Source: an uncultured Lachnospiraceae bacterium (lineage in GTDB: Bacteria > Bacillota > Clostridia > Lachnospirales > Lachnospiraceae). Taken from it: a DNA stretch of 24,957 bases. Under the pieces are notes generated by a model. The model was not told the origin of the DNA, searched no databases, and saw only the letters and a list, made by a program, of their open reading frames with translations. The DNA is taken from assembly GCA_910579685.1 (NCBI GenBank), contig CAJTVN010000011.1, forward strand, positions 1 through 24,957, read 5' to 3'. Of this stretch, positions 15,619 to 24,081 are shown in pieces. The translations under genes and the position numbers were made by a program. Every line of letters starts with the position of its first letter. The first letter of the stretch is position 1.

Positions 15619-16638
15619 TCAATCGTACAATAATTGATAAACGGCGTCTGTCAAAGCTTTTTTGGCAAAATATCCTTCCCGAATGAGTGCGGAGAAGATT
15701 TCGGCATCGGCTGCCATCCTGTTATATTCGTCTTCCTTCATATTCCCGATTCTGCTTACCGCCTCATCCAAAGAATCAACCGCCAGCCCCAGGTTTCTAC
15801 GAATTATCGTATCTTTTTCAGAGATGCTGCTGTTGACAATCACGGGAATCCCCGCCGCCAAATAGGCGCTGAGCTTATAGTTGGTATTCAGCTTCATATA
15901 TTCACACCAGTAAGCATTATCCGACCATACAAGTCCAAAACCGCCGCTGTGCCTGAGCGCGTTCACCAGAAAAGTGTCCTCATTAAACCAGCCCAGAAAA
16001 CTGACATTTTTCCCCTGCGCCCAATCGCCTTTATCCGCCGTTACCTTCAGCTCAACCGAATCATAGTTCCAGTTTTTCACAAATCCGAATTTCCATGACT
16101 CAGGATTTCCTGCAAAATTAATCACTTTCCTGAATTGTGGTCGGAACGTGACATCAACGGAAACCGGGAAATCCCACATTTTCTGTATGACTGTTTTTTT
16201 GACGGTTAACCCCTTTGTATACAGGAAATCAGCCATTCTCTGTGAAGGCAGAATAAGCAGATCCGCCTGATTGAAAAAAGCAATATGCCGCTCTAAAAGA
16301 TAGCGGTTGCTCTCGAACATCAAAGAGGGGATATCGTGGACAAATATAATTTTTTTCAGGCCTCGGTAACGGCTTATCCGACGGATAAAAGCCTCGTCAA
16401 AACTGATGTGATTCCACGTGGGATACTGAAAAATCACGATATCGCCATATCCCACGGATGCAATAATCCCGTCCAGCCGCGAAGCAAGCATTTGCGGGGA
16501 ATCGGAATTCACGTCATAATTATAGATTCCCAACTCCTTATAATGAAGTTCCCTGGCAAAGGCGGCTGTCCGGTTCTGCGCCTTCAGGGCCGTGCTTGTA
16601 AAACCCTGCCCATAGATATTTGTTATATGTACCTGCAA
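15619..16638 (-). CDS. Gtf3-like glycosyltransferase, copy 2
   Basis: 339 residues, a tandem paralogue of the next gene with all the same blocks (HITNIYG, FQYPTWN, FVHDI, QKMWDFPV, NFAGNP, GFLGWF, GFGLVW, YLAAGIPVIV). By eye roughly three of four residues match in the stretch I aligned (about residues 40-110). The start is a TTG at 16638 with GGGAGG 9 bases upstream, aligning exactly with the TTG start of the paralogue; a GTG at 16659 has no SD. It lies 36 bases after the secA2 stop. Expected to extend the GlcNAc added by GtfA-GtfB. Divergence between copies suggests different donors or acceptors, though a simple dosage duplication is possible. Confidence 0.88.
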   Translation of the reverse strand: MQVHITNIYGQGFTSTALKAQNRTAAFARELHYKELGIYNYDVNSDSPQMLASRLDGIIASVGYGDIVIFQYPTWNHISFDEAFIRRISRYRGLKKIIFVHDIPSLMFESNRYLLERHIAFFNQADLLILPSQRMADFLYTKGLTVKKTVIQKMWDFPVSVDVTFRPQFRKVINFAGNPESWKFGFVKNWNYDSVELKVTADKGDWAQGKNVSFLGWFNEDTFLVNALRHSGGFGLVWSDNAYWCEYMKLNTNYKLSAYLAAGIPVIVNSSISEKDTIIRRNLGLAVDSLDEAVSRIGNMKEDEYNRMAADAEIFSALIREGYFAKKALTDAVYQLLYD

Positions 16639-16647
16639 AATATGATT

Positions 16648-16653
16648 CCTCCC
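16648..16653 (-). promoter_or_regulatory. Ribosome binding site for TTG start of gtf3-like copy 2
   Basis: GGGAGG on the - strand lies 9 bases before the TTG at 16636-16638, the position that aligns with the paralogue start. Confidence 0.55.
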
Positions 16654-16674
16654 TCTCACTTCTCGATCTTTTCC

Positions 16675-19035
16675 CTATGGAAACAATATATGAAGCTTAT
16701 TGCCCTCATCCACATACACGTCGCTGAGCAAAATGTTTCTCACCGCATTCTCTTTTATTGTCCGCTCCATTTTACCAAACGACTCAAACGCATCAGCCTG
16801 ATATTCAAACAGCAGATTGCGCTGGGCCGTGGCCCTTCCGGCTACCGCCGCCTGGAGCTGCTGGAGATAATCCACCTGCTCCACCCACGCACTGTCCACC
16901 GCATTCAGCACCGCGACCCGCATAAACTCATTCATGCGCTCCCTGTTTCCAAGAATCTTTTCCTGCTCCGCCAGACGCCGTTCCACCTTTTCAAGGAGAC
17001 ACCGCTCGACCGAATCATCCTGCACGGACAGCCCGCCATCCGAAATTTCGGATGCCAGATCCGTTATATCCTTATCCAGACGGTAAGAGATATGATCCAG
17101 AACATACCGGTTAAGAGAATACCCGTCGCCGCCTGTTTGCGAATCCAGAAAGCGCCTGATATTTTCTCCCGCTATTTCCATGACCTTTTCCATCCGCACT
17201 TCACCGCCGTCGAGAAGATGATTTCTTGTTGCATAAATCAGGTCTCTCTGCCTCTGTACGACTCTGTCATAATTGGTGGCGTGTTTTCTTGACAGGACAG
17301 CCATTTCCTCTCCCAAAGCCTGAGCCTTATCAACGATTTTTTTCATCCTGCGCCTGCTGATTTTCTTCCTGCCTTCTATGTATTTTTCAAGCTTGTCCGG
17401 CCCGCAGTTTTTAACTGTTTCATCCTGTATTGAGACAAAGAAACGGCTCGAACCCGCATCCCCCTGTCTTCCCGCCCGGCCCCTCGCCTGGCGCTCCAGC
17501 CTGCTGTTTGGCATCCTTCCAATACCGATAACGGCAAGACCTCCAAGCTCCTCCACGCCTTCTCCCAGCTTGATATCTGTTCCCCGTCCGGCCATTGAAG
17601 TGGAAACCGTTACCGCATTTTTCTGCCCGGCCTCCTTTATAATCTCCGCCTCCCATGCGGCATTGTTTGCATTTAACACATTGTGAGGAATCTTCTCCTT
17701 AATCAGCTGTTCGGACACCAGCTCCGTCTCCCCGATTGTTGACACCACGATAAGGACCGGCCGCCCCGTCCAATGAATCTCCAGCGCCGCCCATACGGCC
17801 GCCTGCAGCTGGCCGGCCGCATCCCTGAAATAAAGATCCTTCAAGTCCTTCCTTTTAATCGGACGGTTCGGCGGAATCACCAGCACCCTTACGCCATATA
17901 CGTCCATAAGCTCCTGTGCGGCATCCGCCAGGGTTCCGCTCATTCCCGCCATTTTGGGAAACATACGAAATAAGTTCTGAAAGGTAATTGCGGCGACAGA
18001 GCGGCTCTCCTGCGAAGGCCATAAACCCTCCTTTACCTCGATTGCCTGATGCTGTCCTCCCCGCAGCTTTACTCCCGGCAGCATCCGTCCCGACCCGTTA
18101 TCAAGAAGAACCAGCTCCTTCCTGCCAGAAAACATATAGTCCTGTCCGTTTTGAAACAACGCATGGGCCCGAAGAGCCAAAGTCACATGACGGTTAATCT
18201 CAAAAAATTCTTCGCTATAAAAATTTGTAATCTGAAAAAAGGTTTCCGCATATTGAATTCCGGCATCGGTAAGCCAGACCTTTTTATCTTCCTTTTCATA
18301 ATCTATCCCCTCTTTCAGCGTGGTGACAAAGAAATCCGCCATTTGATATAATCTGGACTGGACTCTGGGGGCTCCCGAAATCACAAGCGGCGTCTGGGAG
18401 GAATCTAATAAAACAGAATCCGCCTCGTCGATAATTACATAGGAAAACTCCCTCAGAAAACGTTTCTCCGCTGTGGTGACAAGGTTATTCAGCAGAAAAT
18501 CAAATCCCAGAATCCCATGGGTGGTGTACACAATGTCCGCCGAATAGATTTTTTTCTTTTCCTCGTTCGTAAAGCTCTCTCCGGGCTTTTCGCAGACGCC
18601 CGCCGCCACAGTCAGCCCCATAAACCGGTAAACCTGACCCATCTCCTCTGCGTCTCTTAAAGCGAGATAATCGTTCGCCGTCACCAGGATCGTGCTTTTC
18701 CCTGTCAGCGCATTCAGGTACAAAGGCATGGTTGCCGCCAGGGTTTTGCCTTCTCCCGTGTTCATCTCCGCCAGATATCCCTGATGCAGTGCGATCCCGC
18801 CCAAAATCTGCACGTCATATGGCATCATCCCAAGGACTCTGTAGTCCGCCTCGCATATAGCCGCAAAGGCCTCCGGCAGCAGATCGTCCAGACTTTCTCC
18901 CTGTTCCAGACGCTCTCTGAAATCCGCAGTTAAATGCGACAGGTCTGCGTCAGATAATTCCGACATCCGCTCCCCGTAGCTTTTAACCAGCCGCACAATC
19001 TTATTCAGTTTTTTGATCTTCCCCGTCCATCTCAT
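16675..19035 (-). CDS. secA2: Accessory Sec motor ATPase SecA2
   Basis: 786 residues. DEAD-like motor that drives the glycosylated SRRP through SecY2. Seen: MNTGEGKT Walker A (about 91-98), DEAD box IDEADSVL (203-206), FRMFPKMAGMSGT, TSMAGRGTDIKL (about 479-490) and motif VI RQARGRAGRQGD (about 515-526). The C-terminal linker and zinc-binding CxCx8C(H/C) tail of housekeeping SecA are absent; the protein stops after DEGNKLHILFP, as aSec SecA2 proteins do. The ATG at 19035 follows AGGAAA by about 8 bases and overlaps asp3 by 35 bases. A TTG at 19041 would add two residues but is too close to the SD. Position between asp3 and the glycosyltransferases matches streptococcal loci. Confidence 0.95.
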   Translation of the reverse strand: MRWTGKIKKLNKIVRLVKSYGERMSELSDADLSHLTADFRERLEQGESLDDLLPEAFAAICEADYRVLGMMPYDVQILGGIALHQGYLAEMNTGEGKTLAATMPLYLNALTGKSTILVTANDYLALRDAEEMGQVYRFMGLTVAAGVCEKPGESFTNEEKKKIYSADIVYTTHGILGFDFLLNNLVTTAEKRFLREFSYVIIDEADSVLLDSSQTPLVISGAPRVQSRLYQMADFFVTTLKEGIDYEKEDKKVWLTDAGIQYAETFFQITNFYSEEFFEINRHVTLALRAHALFQNGQDYMFSGRKELVLLDNGSGRMLPGVKLRGGQHQAIEVKEGLWPSQESRSVAAITFQNLFRMFPKMAGMSGTLADAAQELMDVYGVRVLVIPPNRPIKRKDLKDLYFRDAAGQLQAAVWAALEIHWTGRPVLIVVSTIGETELVSEQLIKEKIPHNVLNANNAAWEAEIIKEAGQKNAVTVSTSMAGRGTDIKLGEGVEELGGLAVIGIGRMPNSRLERQARGRAGRQGDAGSSRFFVSIQDETVKNCGPDKLEKYIEGRKKISRRRMKKIVDKAQALGEEMAVLSRKHATNYDRVVQRQRDLIYATRNHLLDGGEVRMEKVMEIAGENIRRFLDSQTGGDGYSLNRYVLDHISYRLDKDITDLASEISDGGLSVQDDSVERCLLEKVERRLAEQEKILGNRERMNEFMRVAVLNAVDSAWVEQVDYLQQLQAAVAGRATAQRNLLFEYQADAFESFGKMERTIKENAVRNILLSDVYVDEGNKLHILFP

Positions 19036-19468
19036 CTTCAATTTCCTGAATCACAATCGAATGAAAGTGAAACCGTGTCAATCCGCCATTAATTAGCTGC
19101 AGTCTGTAGCTGTATGTCTTTAGCGGGCATTGAAAGTCCGTAACCGTATCCCTTATAATCCGGCTCCCCGCCTCCGTCTCATACCGGTCAAAAAATACCA
19201 GCCTTGCAAGCCATGCCTCGCCCGCCGGACAGTCAACGTTAATGGTAATCCGGTACCGGCTCTCTCCGTCTATCATGGGAAGTGCCGGCTCTATTTTCTG
19301 CCGTTGATAATTGGTCCTGGAATACCACTGTTTTATAATCGTGCCTGACGGCATCCGCCTGTTTTCAAATTCCACGTCATCCCTGGTATGATACGTGATC
19401 TTCGATCCATACAGGTAAGTGTCGGACGAATATTCATTCCAATAGACCACCCATTTTTCCCCTGTCAT
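19001..19468 (-). CDS. asp3: Accessory Sec protein Asp3
   Basis: 155 residues, typical length. Family blocks visible: VVYWNEYSSDTYLYGSKI, RRMPSGTIIKQWYS, ALPMIDGESRY, ARLVFFDRY and the FHFHSIVIQE end. In Streptococcus gordonii Asp3 is a small carbohydrate-binding-like protein that forms a complex with Asp1 and Asp2 and associates with SecA2 during export. The ATG at 19468 overlaps the asp2 TGA (ATGA), and its own 3' end overlaps secA2 by 35 bases, so three proteins expected to form one complex are translationally coupled. It has no signal peptide or membrane segment, consistent with a cytosolic peripheral partner. Confidence 0.92.
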   Translation of the reverse strand: MTGEKWVVYWNEYSSDTYLYGSKITYHTRDDVEFENRRMPSGTIIKQWYSRTNYQRQKIEPALPMIDGESRYRITINVDCPAGEAWLARLVFFDRYETEAGSRIIRDTVTDFQCPLKTYSYRLQLINGGLTRFHFHSIVIQEIEDEMDGEDQKTE

Positions 19469-20982
19469 ACGCCTTCGTTCCTTTCGGAGAAATCTTCTTT
19501 TAACAGCTTTTTAAACTGTGTGGAAAACCAGTTTGCCGTTGCCGTCTGGGAATCTCCATGCCTGCCGTGGAGTCCCTTTCCGTATACCTGCACACCCTCC
19601 GAGTGAAGGTGGGAAATGATAGCGTCATATACGCCGCTCTCAAAATCATCTTCGATCATATAGGTAATAATAAACTTTGTTTTTCCCCAGTCCGCACAGT
19701 CAAATTTCTTCCAGAACTTATCATTCAGTCTGCCTGCATCCTCTTCTCCCAGACTGCCTCCCAGATAGCGAAGCACGTCCAGGGAAGTCGGGTACCCGCC
19801 GGGACGGGAATACTTCTCATTTGCCGCCACATTCCCGATTCCGGCCAGCGGTTTCATTAAAATCAGCGCATGGGGTTTTATCTCGCAGCCATAATACATG
19901 GATGCAAAGGCTCCCATGGAAAGTCCGGATAATATCACCTGATCCGCTGAAAATCCAAGCTCCTCCATATACTTTTTTATTACGGCTACTACCAGCTTCT
20001 CATATTCCCGTGTCCCCGCATAAAAGCTTCCTCCCATCAGGCGATGTTCTTCCAGCAGCAAAAAGGGGCAGCCCAGTTTTCGGTTCAGATTGTACCCCTG
20101 AAAATTTTCCACGATTTCCCACCCGCCAAAGAAAACATTTAAAGGAGGTTTCAGATCTCTTGGGTCAAAATAACAGAAAATTTCTTCCCGCTCCGAGGTC
20201 ACATACCTCTCCCCACCCGGCAGGAAATGGCCATGCGTTCCTCTGGAATTCCTGTCATGAAGCGCTATGACCTTCAATTCTCCGCCGCCCTTAGCCGAGA
20301 GGGAAAAGAACAGATAACTGTTCATCCTCTCGCTTCCGATCCGGATTACCTGTTCTAACTGCGTTTCATCAAACTCCCATCTGTTCAGGATCTCCGAAAC
20401 GCTTCCTCCTGCAAACTGTGTCACGGTAAGAGAAACCGAGACGCCCGGAGATCTTTGATATTCCAGCCACAAATCGATTACCTGTCCCTTCTGCATGGGA
20501 ACATTGTTGCGCCAGAATACGATCTGAGAAAATTTTTCTCCGAATTCTCCCGTTAAAGTTACATTGTAATTTCCGTTCCACTCTATGGAGCCCGAAAAAT
20601 AGCGGGATATGGACAGATGGTTAAACCGAAATTTTTCACCGTACGGCTTTGGATAATAATATTTTGTCTCTTTCAGCAGGAATTCCTGTATATCCGCCGC
20701 AGCAATACGCTGCGCTTTCTTGCTTTTACAAAGCCGCTCCACCCTGCCGCTTAGTTCCACCTGATCCGTCACAAACAAAGTATATGCCTTCACCGTCTGG
20801 TATAAAGGAAGTATTTCTTCTTCCGACGGTGTTCTGTCTAGAAAACACATGTCATAGAGGATTGGGGGAGCCTTTTCAAAACAGTCAATATAGTTCAGGG
20901 ACACAAATTCCGGAAGGTCATATACTCCGTTCCAGTCTTTCTCACCCAGCTGCAAAACATGAATCTCATCCAACGGAATCAA
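19465..20982 (-). CDS. asp2: Accessory Sec O-acetyltransferase Asp2
   Basis: 505 residues. Asp2 has an alpha/beta-hydrolase-like domain that O-acetylates GlcNAc on the SRRP and is also needed for export. The nucleophile elbow GLSMGAF gives S355; H475 in LHGRHGDS is the likely catalytic histidine; an acidic cluster MIEDD (E444-D446) sits about 30 residues before it, at the expected spacing for the third residue. An oxyanion-type FFGGWE segment occurs near 285. The enzyme therefore looks active. The start appears to be TTG at 20982 with GGAG 8 bases upstream; no ATG occurs near the conserved N-terminus (LDEIHVLQLGEKDW). It overlaps asp1 by 17 bases and asp3 by 4. Confidence 0.92.
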   Translation of the reverse strand: MIPLDEIHVLQLGEKDWNGVYDLPEFVSLNYIDCFEKAPPILYDMCFLDRTPSEEEILPLYQTVKAYTLFVTDQVELSGRVERLCKSKKAQRIAAADIQEFLLKETKYYYPKPYGEKFRFNHLSISRYFSGSIEWNGNYNVTLTGEFGEKFSQIVFWRNNVPMQKGQVIDLWLEYQRSPGVSVSLTVTQFAGGSVSEILNRWEFDETQLEQVIRIGSERMNSYLFFSLSAKGGGELKVIALHDRNSRGTHGHFLPGGERYVTSEREEIFCYFDPRDLKPPLNVFFGGWEIVENFQGYNLNRKLGCPFLLLEEHRLMGGSFYAGTREYEKLVVAVIKKYMEELGFSADQVILSGLSMGAFASMYYGCEIKPHALILMKPLAGIGNVAANEKYSRPGGYPTSLDVLRYLGGSLGEEDAGRLNDKFWKKFDCADWGKTKFIITYMIEDDFESGVYDAIISHLHSEGVQVYGKGLHGRHGDSQTATANWFSTQFKKLLKEDFSERNEGV

Positions 20983-22561
20983 TCACCCCTCTCCATATCT
21001 CCATCAATTTCTCAGTCGTATATTCCTTGCTCATCTCATAAGCGCAGACCATTGCCTTATTCCAGTTTTTGAATCCGTTCAGATAATACCGAAGTGCGGA
21101 CGGCAGCTTTATGGCCCTTTTTAAAACAATTCCGTTTCTTCCATGTTCCACGAATTCCGTCCGGGTACGCACAATCTGCGGAATTCCCATGCTGATGGCC
21201 ATAATCTGCAGATACAGCTCCGGAACGGTTCTCACATCAACCAGCAGTCTCTGTTCCCGCATACATCTGCTCACCGCAAGCTCGTCCACACACTGCTCCA
21301 CGAAAAACTTCACCGGAACCACTTCTTCCGGCTCCGGATTGTCCGCTGACGCATTTATATCGGTCTCTTCCACCGCCCAGCCCTCCTCCAGTCCGACCCT
21401 TTTCAACTCCCTGCGAGTCTGCTCCAGAATCTGCCCCGGCCTGTTGTAATCCGCCTTTCTGGTAAAAAAATGGATTCTTGCATTTTCATTGACAAGAAGA
21501 TATTTCCCCAAAATATATATTAACGCCACAAATAAATTTTCTTCGATATCGTCTATCGCCACCAGTATTTTCTGCACGTCAAACTGCTGGCTGATTCCCA
21601 GATCCACTCTCGAATCATAGGGCGTGATCGCCATAATGTTCTTGATGGAAATGCCGGATTCTTTCTGAATCTTTTTCACATGGACTCCGGAATCCGCAAT
21701 CACATAATCCGCCTTTTTTATGAGATCTAAACTCTCTGCATGTTCCGCTATGGAATATCGGTCGGCATAAAAAGACAAAATGATCTTTTTATCTTTCAGT
21801 GCTTCCTGTAACAGCCCTGTGTGCCGTTCATGCATTGCCACACAGAAAATATCCCCTTTGTCCGTCATCTTTAAATAGGAAGTCAGTACTTCATAAATAA
21901 CCTGCTCCAGACTTTCATAAGACAACCGTGCGAATTCCATAATCCTCTCCCCGCCCTGATACCGCAATAAATAGTTTGAATGGCCGGGATTCACTTCCAC
22001 ATGTCCGTCATTAGAAAAACAGCGAAGTTTCCATGTTCCGTTTTCCATCAGATAGTCCTGGTAGAGAGGTTTCTCATCCTTATAGAGAATGGTACTTGAC
22101 ACAAATCCTCTGTCGTCATAAATATTGCGGCGGCAGATTTTTCCGTTTTCGTACAAATCGATCCGAATCGGATTTCCATCCTCCCCAAAGTCGATCTGCG
22201 CATACTTTTTACCGCTGCGAAAAGCAATCACCGCAAACAGGCTGTAAACAAACTCAACGTCCGGGGGCCAGTTTAAATTGTGAAAGGAAAGTACCATCGC
22301 CCTCTTGCGCCGGATCTCCTGTATGGCATCAAAACAGGACCAGTAAGAGGCATGGTATACGCCCTGCCTGTGAAGAAAATGCCGGAAGTTTGGGGTAAAC
22401 CCGAGAATCATCAACTGATACGGGTAAACACGGTTCCGATGGAAAAGCTGCACCTGCTTTACCGTGTCGTCAAACTCTGTATGCATGCGTCGCACCATCC
22501 AGCTTTGTTCGTTTTCACACCATTCATTCTGTTGATACCAGGCTGGAATAAAATACAGCAT
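20966..22561 (-). CDS. asp1: Accessory Sec protein Asp1
   Basis: 531 residues. The N-terminus LYFIPAWYQQNEWCENE is the Asp1 hallmark (FIPAWY). The protein has a GT-B-like fold in streptococci, seems to lack glycosyltransferase activity and works with Asp2 and Asp3 in carrying the glycosylated substrate to SecA2. Other blocks: FDAIQEIRRK, LSFHNLNWPPDVEF, GICS-like absent but IADSGVHVKKI and SMGIPQIVRTRTEFVEHGRNG visible near the C-terminus. The ATG at 22561 has AGAGGAG about 12 bases before it and begins 21 bases after the secY2 stop. Its last 17 bases overlap asp2. Cytosolic; no signal peptide. Confidence 0.92.
   Translation of the reverse strand: MLYFIPAWYQQNEWCENEQSWMVRRMHTEFDDTVKQVQLFHRNRVYPYQLMILGFTPNFRHFLHRQGVYHASYWSCFDAIQEIRRKRAMVLSFHNLNWPPDVEFVYSLFAVIAFRSGKKYAQIDFGEDGNPIRIDLYENGKICRRNIYDDRGFVSSTILYKDEKPLYQDYLMENGTWKLRCFSNDGHVEVNPGHSNYLLRYQGGERIMEFARLSYESLEQVIYEVLTSYLKMTDKGDIFCVAMHERHTGLLQEALKDKKIILSFYADRYSIAEHAESLDLIKKADYVIADSGVHVKKIQKESGISIKNIMAITPYDSRVDLGISQQFDVQKILVAIDDIEENLFVALIYILGKYLLVNENARIHFFTRKADYNRPGQILEQTRRELKRVGLEEGWAVEETDINASADNPEPEEVVPVKFFVEQCVDELAVSRCMREQRLLVDVRTVPELYLQIMAISMGIPQIVRTRTEFVEHGRNGIVLKRAIKLPSALRYYLNGFKNWNKAMVCAYEMSKEYTTEKLMEIWRGVIDSVG
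20991..20994 (-). promoter_or_regulatory. Ribosome binding site for TTG start of asp2
   Basis: GGAG on the - strand, 8 bases before TTG 20980-20982, lies within the asp1 coding region and supports reinitiation on a 17-base overlap. Confidence 0.45.
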
Positions 22562-22582
22562 TTGCTTTTTATACTCCTCTTT

Positions 22583-23788
22583 CTAAAAGATCGGACGATA
22601 AGAATCATAATTGCGGACAGCCTCCAATTCCCGGTAAATACTGCACCAGAGACCTGTCAGCATCATAATTGACGACGGCAGCATCATAAGACCGCTGTCA
22701 ATATTCCCTCTCGTCTGCATCATTAGCGGAATTCCCACGCACGCACTCATCACCGCAGAGCTGAAAAGACTGATCCTCCACATCACGCCCCTCAGATACC
22801 GCCTCGTGTCTCTCCCCGCATGGATATTCACAAGGCTGTCGCCGCTTTTCAAAAACTGCTCCGTAATATCCTTCGGGCTGATAAGCACCATGGAAAACAC
22901 AACGGTAAGCAGGCATAAGCATATGATATAAACGGCAATCCCCGGAACCTTCATCAAAGATAAGTTTTCCTGCCACCAGAGGATTCCCGTATGATTCGGA
23001 AATAACGATACCAACAGAGAAACCAGCAGTTGAGGCAGCATAAACAGCGCCGTGGAAAACATCACCGGCATAACACCTACCGGATTCAGCTTAACCGCCA
23101 TATAATTTTTGTCCGCATAAATATTATGTATGGAAATGCGCTGTACCGGTATCCTCTTCTCCGCATTTTCCATGACAAGAACCACAAACATCACTGCGGC
23201 TGATATTGTCAGCGGAATCATCAGATTTCGCAGGCTGCGTCCGCTTATGGTTGACAGAATCCCATCCAAAAGATTAACAACAATCAGCATTGTCCGTCCG
23301 CCGATCCCGTATTTCGCATTTCTCTCAGACAGCCACAAAATAACCATTACCCCGGTTACCATCTGCACCGTAACCGTTGTCCTCATGAGAAGCGAAAGAT
23401 CCCCCGTCCCCCTGAATCTCAACTGAGATACCCGTACAAAAGCCTGCAGTGTTGCAATCACAAGCGTCAATCCGACTGATATTTTATTTATTTTTCCTGG
23501 GGAAATCCGTGCCTTTGCAGCGGAATCCCTGCAGGCCATGGCAATTTGAACCAATATGTTGGATATCATAAAAGGAGACATGCCAATTGCAAAGACGGAA
23601 TAGCGGTACATATCTCCGCCAATGCTCTGCATAAGCATCTCTTCCGCATTTATTGTCGCATGGGAATAAGCGGGAACATCAATCCCGTACAAGGGGATAC
23701 ACCTTCCCAATATATATACAAAAAGAATCAAGCCTGTATAAATAAGCTTGTACTTCATGATACTTTCTTTTTCTTCTGATCGTGACAA
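22583..23788 (-). CDS. secY2: Accessory Sec translocon channel SecY2
   Basis: 401 residues, ten predicted membrane helices; shorter than housekeeping SecY (about 430), as SecY2 usually is. It forms the dedicated membrane channel for the SRRP. TM1 is IYTGLILFVYILGRCIPLYGID, aligning with the SecY start; MSPFMISNILVQIAM is the conserved TM2b block; ISPKDITEQFLKSGD and the IHAGRDTRRYL segment correspond to the cytosolic C5 loop that meets SecA. Start choice: TTG at 23788 has GGAG 7 bases upstream and leaves 14 residues before TM1. ATG 23842 (longer) and ATG 23758 (shorter) are in frame but have no good SD. It is the first export gene, after a strong hairpin. Confidence 0.9.
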   Translation of the reverse strand: MSRSEEKESIMKYKLIYTGLILFVYILGRCIPLYGIDVPAYSHATINAEEMLMQSIGGDMYRYSVFAIGMSPFMISNILVQIAMACRDSAAKARISPGKINKISVGLTLVIATLQAFVRVSQLRFRGTGDLSLLMRTTVTVQMVTGVMVILWLSERNAKYGIGGRTMLIVVNLLDGILSTISGRSLRNLMIPLTISAAVMFVVLVMENAEKRIPVQRISIHNIYADKNYMAVKLNPVGVMPVMFSTALFMLPQLLVSLLVSLFPNHTGILWWQENLSLMKVPGIAVYIICLCLLTVVFSMVLISPKDITEQFLKSGDSLVNIHAGRDTRRYLRGVMWRISLFSSAVMSACVGIPLMMQTRGNIDSGLMMLPSSIMMLTGLWCSIYRELEAVRNYDSYRPIF

Positions 23789-23795
23789 AATTATT

Positions 23796-23799
23796 CTCC
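23796..23799 (-). promoter_or_regulatory. Ribosome binding site deciding a TTG start of secY2
   Basis: GGAG on the - strand, 7 bases before the TTG at 23786-23788. Neither of the in-frame ATG codons at 23842 and 23758 has a comparable site, so TTG is the preferred start. Confidence 0.5.
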
Positions 23800-23873
23800 A
23801 AAGTCTTTCCGTCTGTACGGGTCGGAATGTTCTTTCGGACATCCCAACGGCACAGCTGGAGTCTTTTACAGGA

Positions 23874-23912
23874 GATTAGCGGCCGTCCGTTAAACCGGCC
23901 GCTAATCCTTTT
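23874..23912 (+). terminator. Strong GC-rich hairpin between the substrate genes and secY2
   Basis: Perfect 12-bp arms GATTAGCGGCCG (23874-23885) and CGGCCGCTAATC (23896-23907) enclose a 10-base loop. In the + direction the stem is followed by C and five T, the form of an intrinsic terminator, although no + gene is present. In the - direction of the operon the stem is followed by TCCTGTAAAA, with no T run, so it more likely stabilises the 3' end of the SRRP message, pauses polymerase, or stops antisense transcription. CTTTTACAG-type sequence flanks both sides. Confidence 0.6.
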
Positions 23913-23919
23913 TACAGAA

Positions 23920-24069
23920 CTAATTTGACAGCTGGCTTTCCAGCTCTTTCTTCTCTTCTTTCAATTTATGCCTTTTAACCAGGAAACAGGCCGTAACTGC
24001 AATCAGAGCGATCAAACCGGGAATATCCCACCAGCAAAAGCCAAATACTGCGTGTTCAAAAAATTCCAT
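23920..24069 (-). CDS. Small single-pass membrane protein, unrecognised
   Basis: 49 residues, ATG at 24069 to TAG at 23920. Residues 1-15 (MEFFEHAVFGFCWWD) are aromatic; residues ~16-32 (IPGLIALIAVTACFLV) are one membrane helix; the rest (KRHKLKEEKKELESQ) is a highly charged, helix-prone tail predicted to be cytoplasmic by the positive-inside rule. GAGG lies 10 bases before the start and overlaps the SRRP stop codon (TGAGG), and the gap to the SRRP is only 12 bases, so expression is probably coupled. The plan echoes the SRRP C-terminus (FFE, membrane helix, K-rich coil). It sits where no streptococcal gene is standard. It could be a SRRP partner, or stand in for the SecE/SecG-like Asp4/Asp5; I cannot assign it. 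Confidence 0.65.
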   Translation of the reverse strand: MEFFEHAVFGFCWWDIPGLIALIAVTACFLVKRHKLKEEKKELESQLSN

Positions 24070-24081
24070 TACTTTTTATCC

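Noticed and set aside
23789..23842. secY2 starting at ATG 23842
   Set aside because: No SD upstream, and it would put 32 residues ahead of TM1; TTG 23788 has GGAG at 7 bases and a family-like N-terminus. Not fully excluded.
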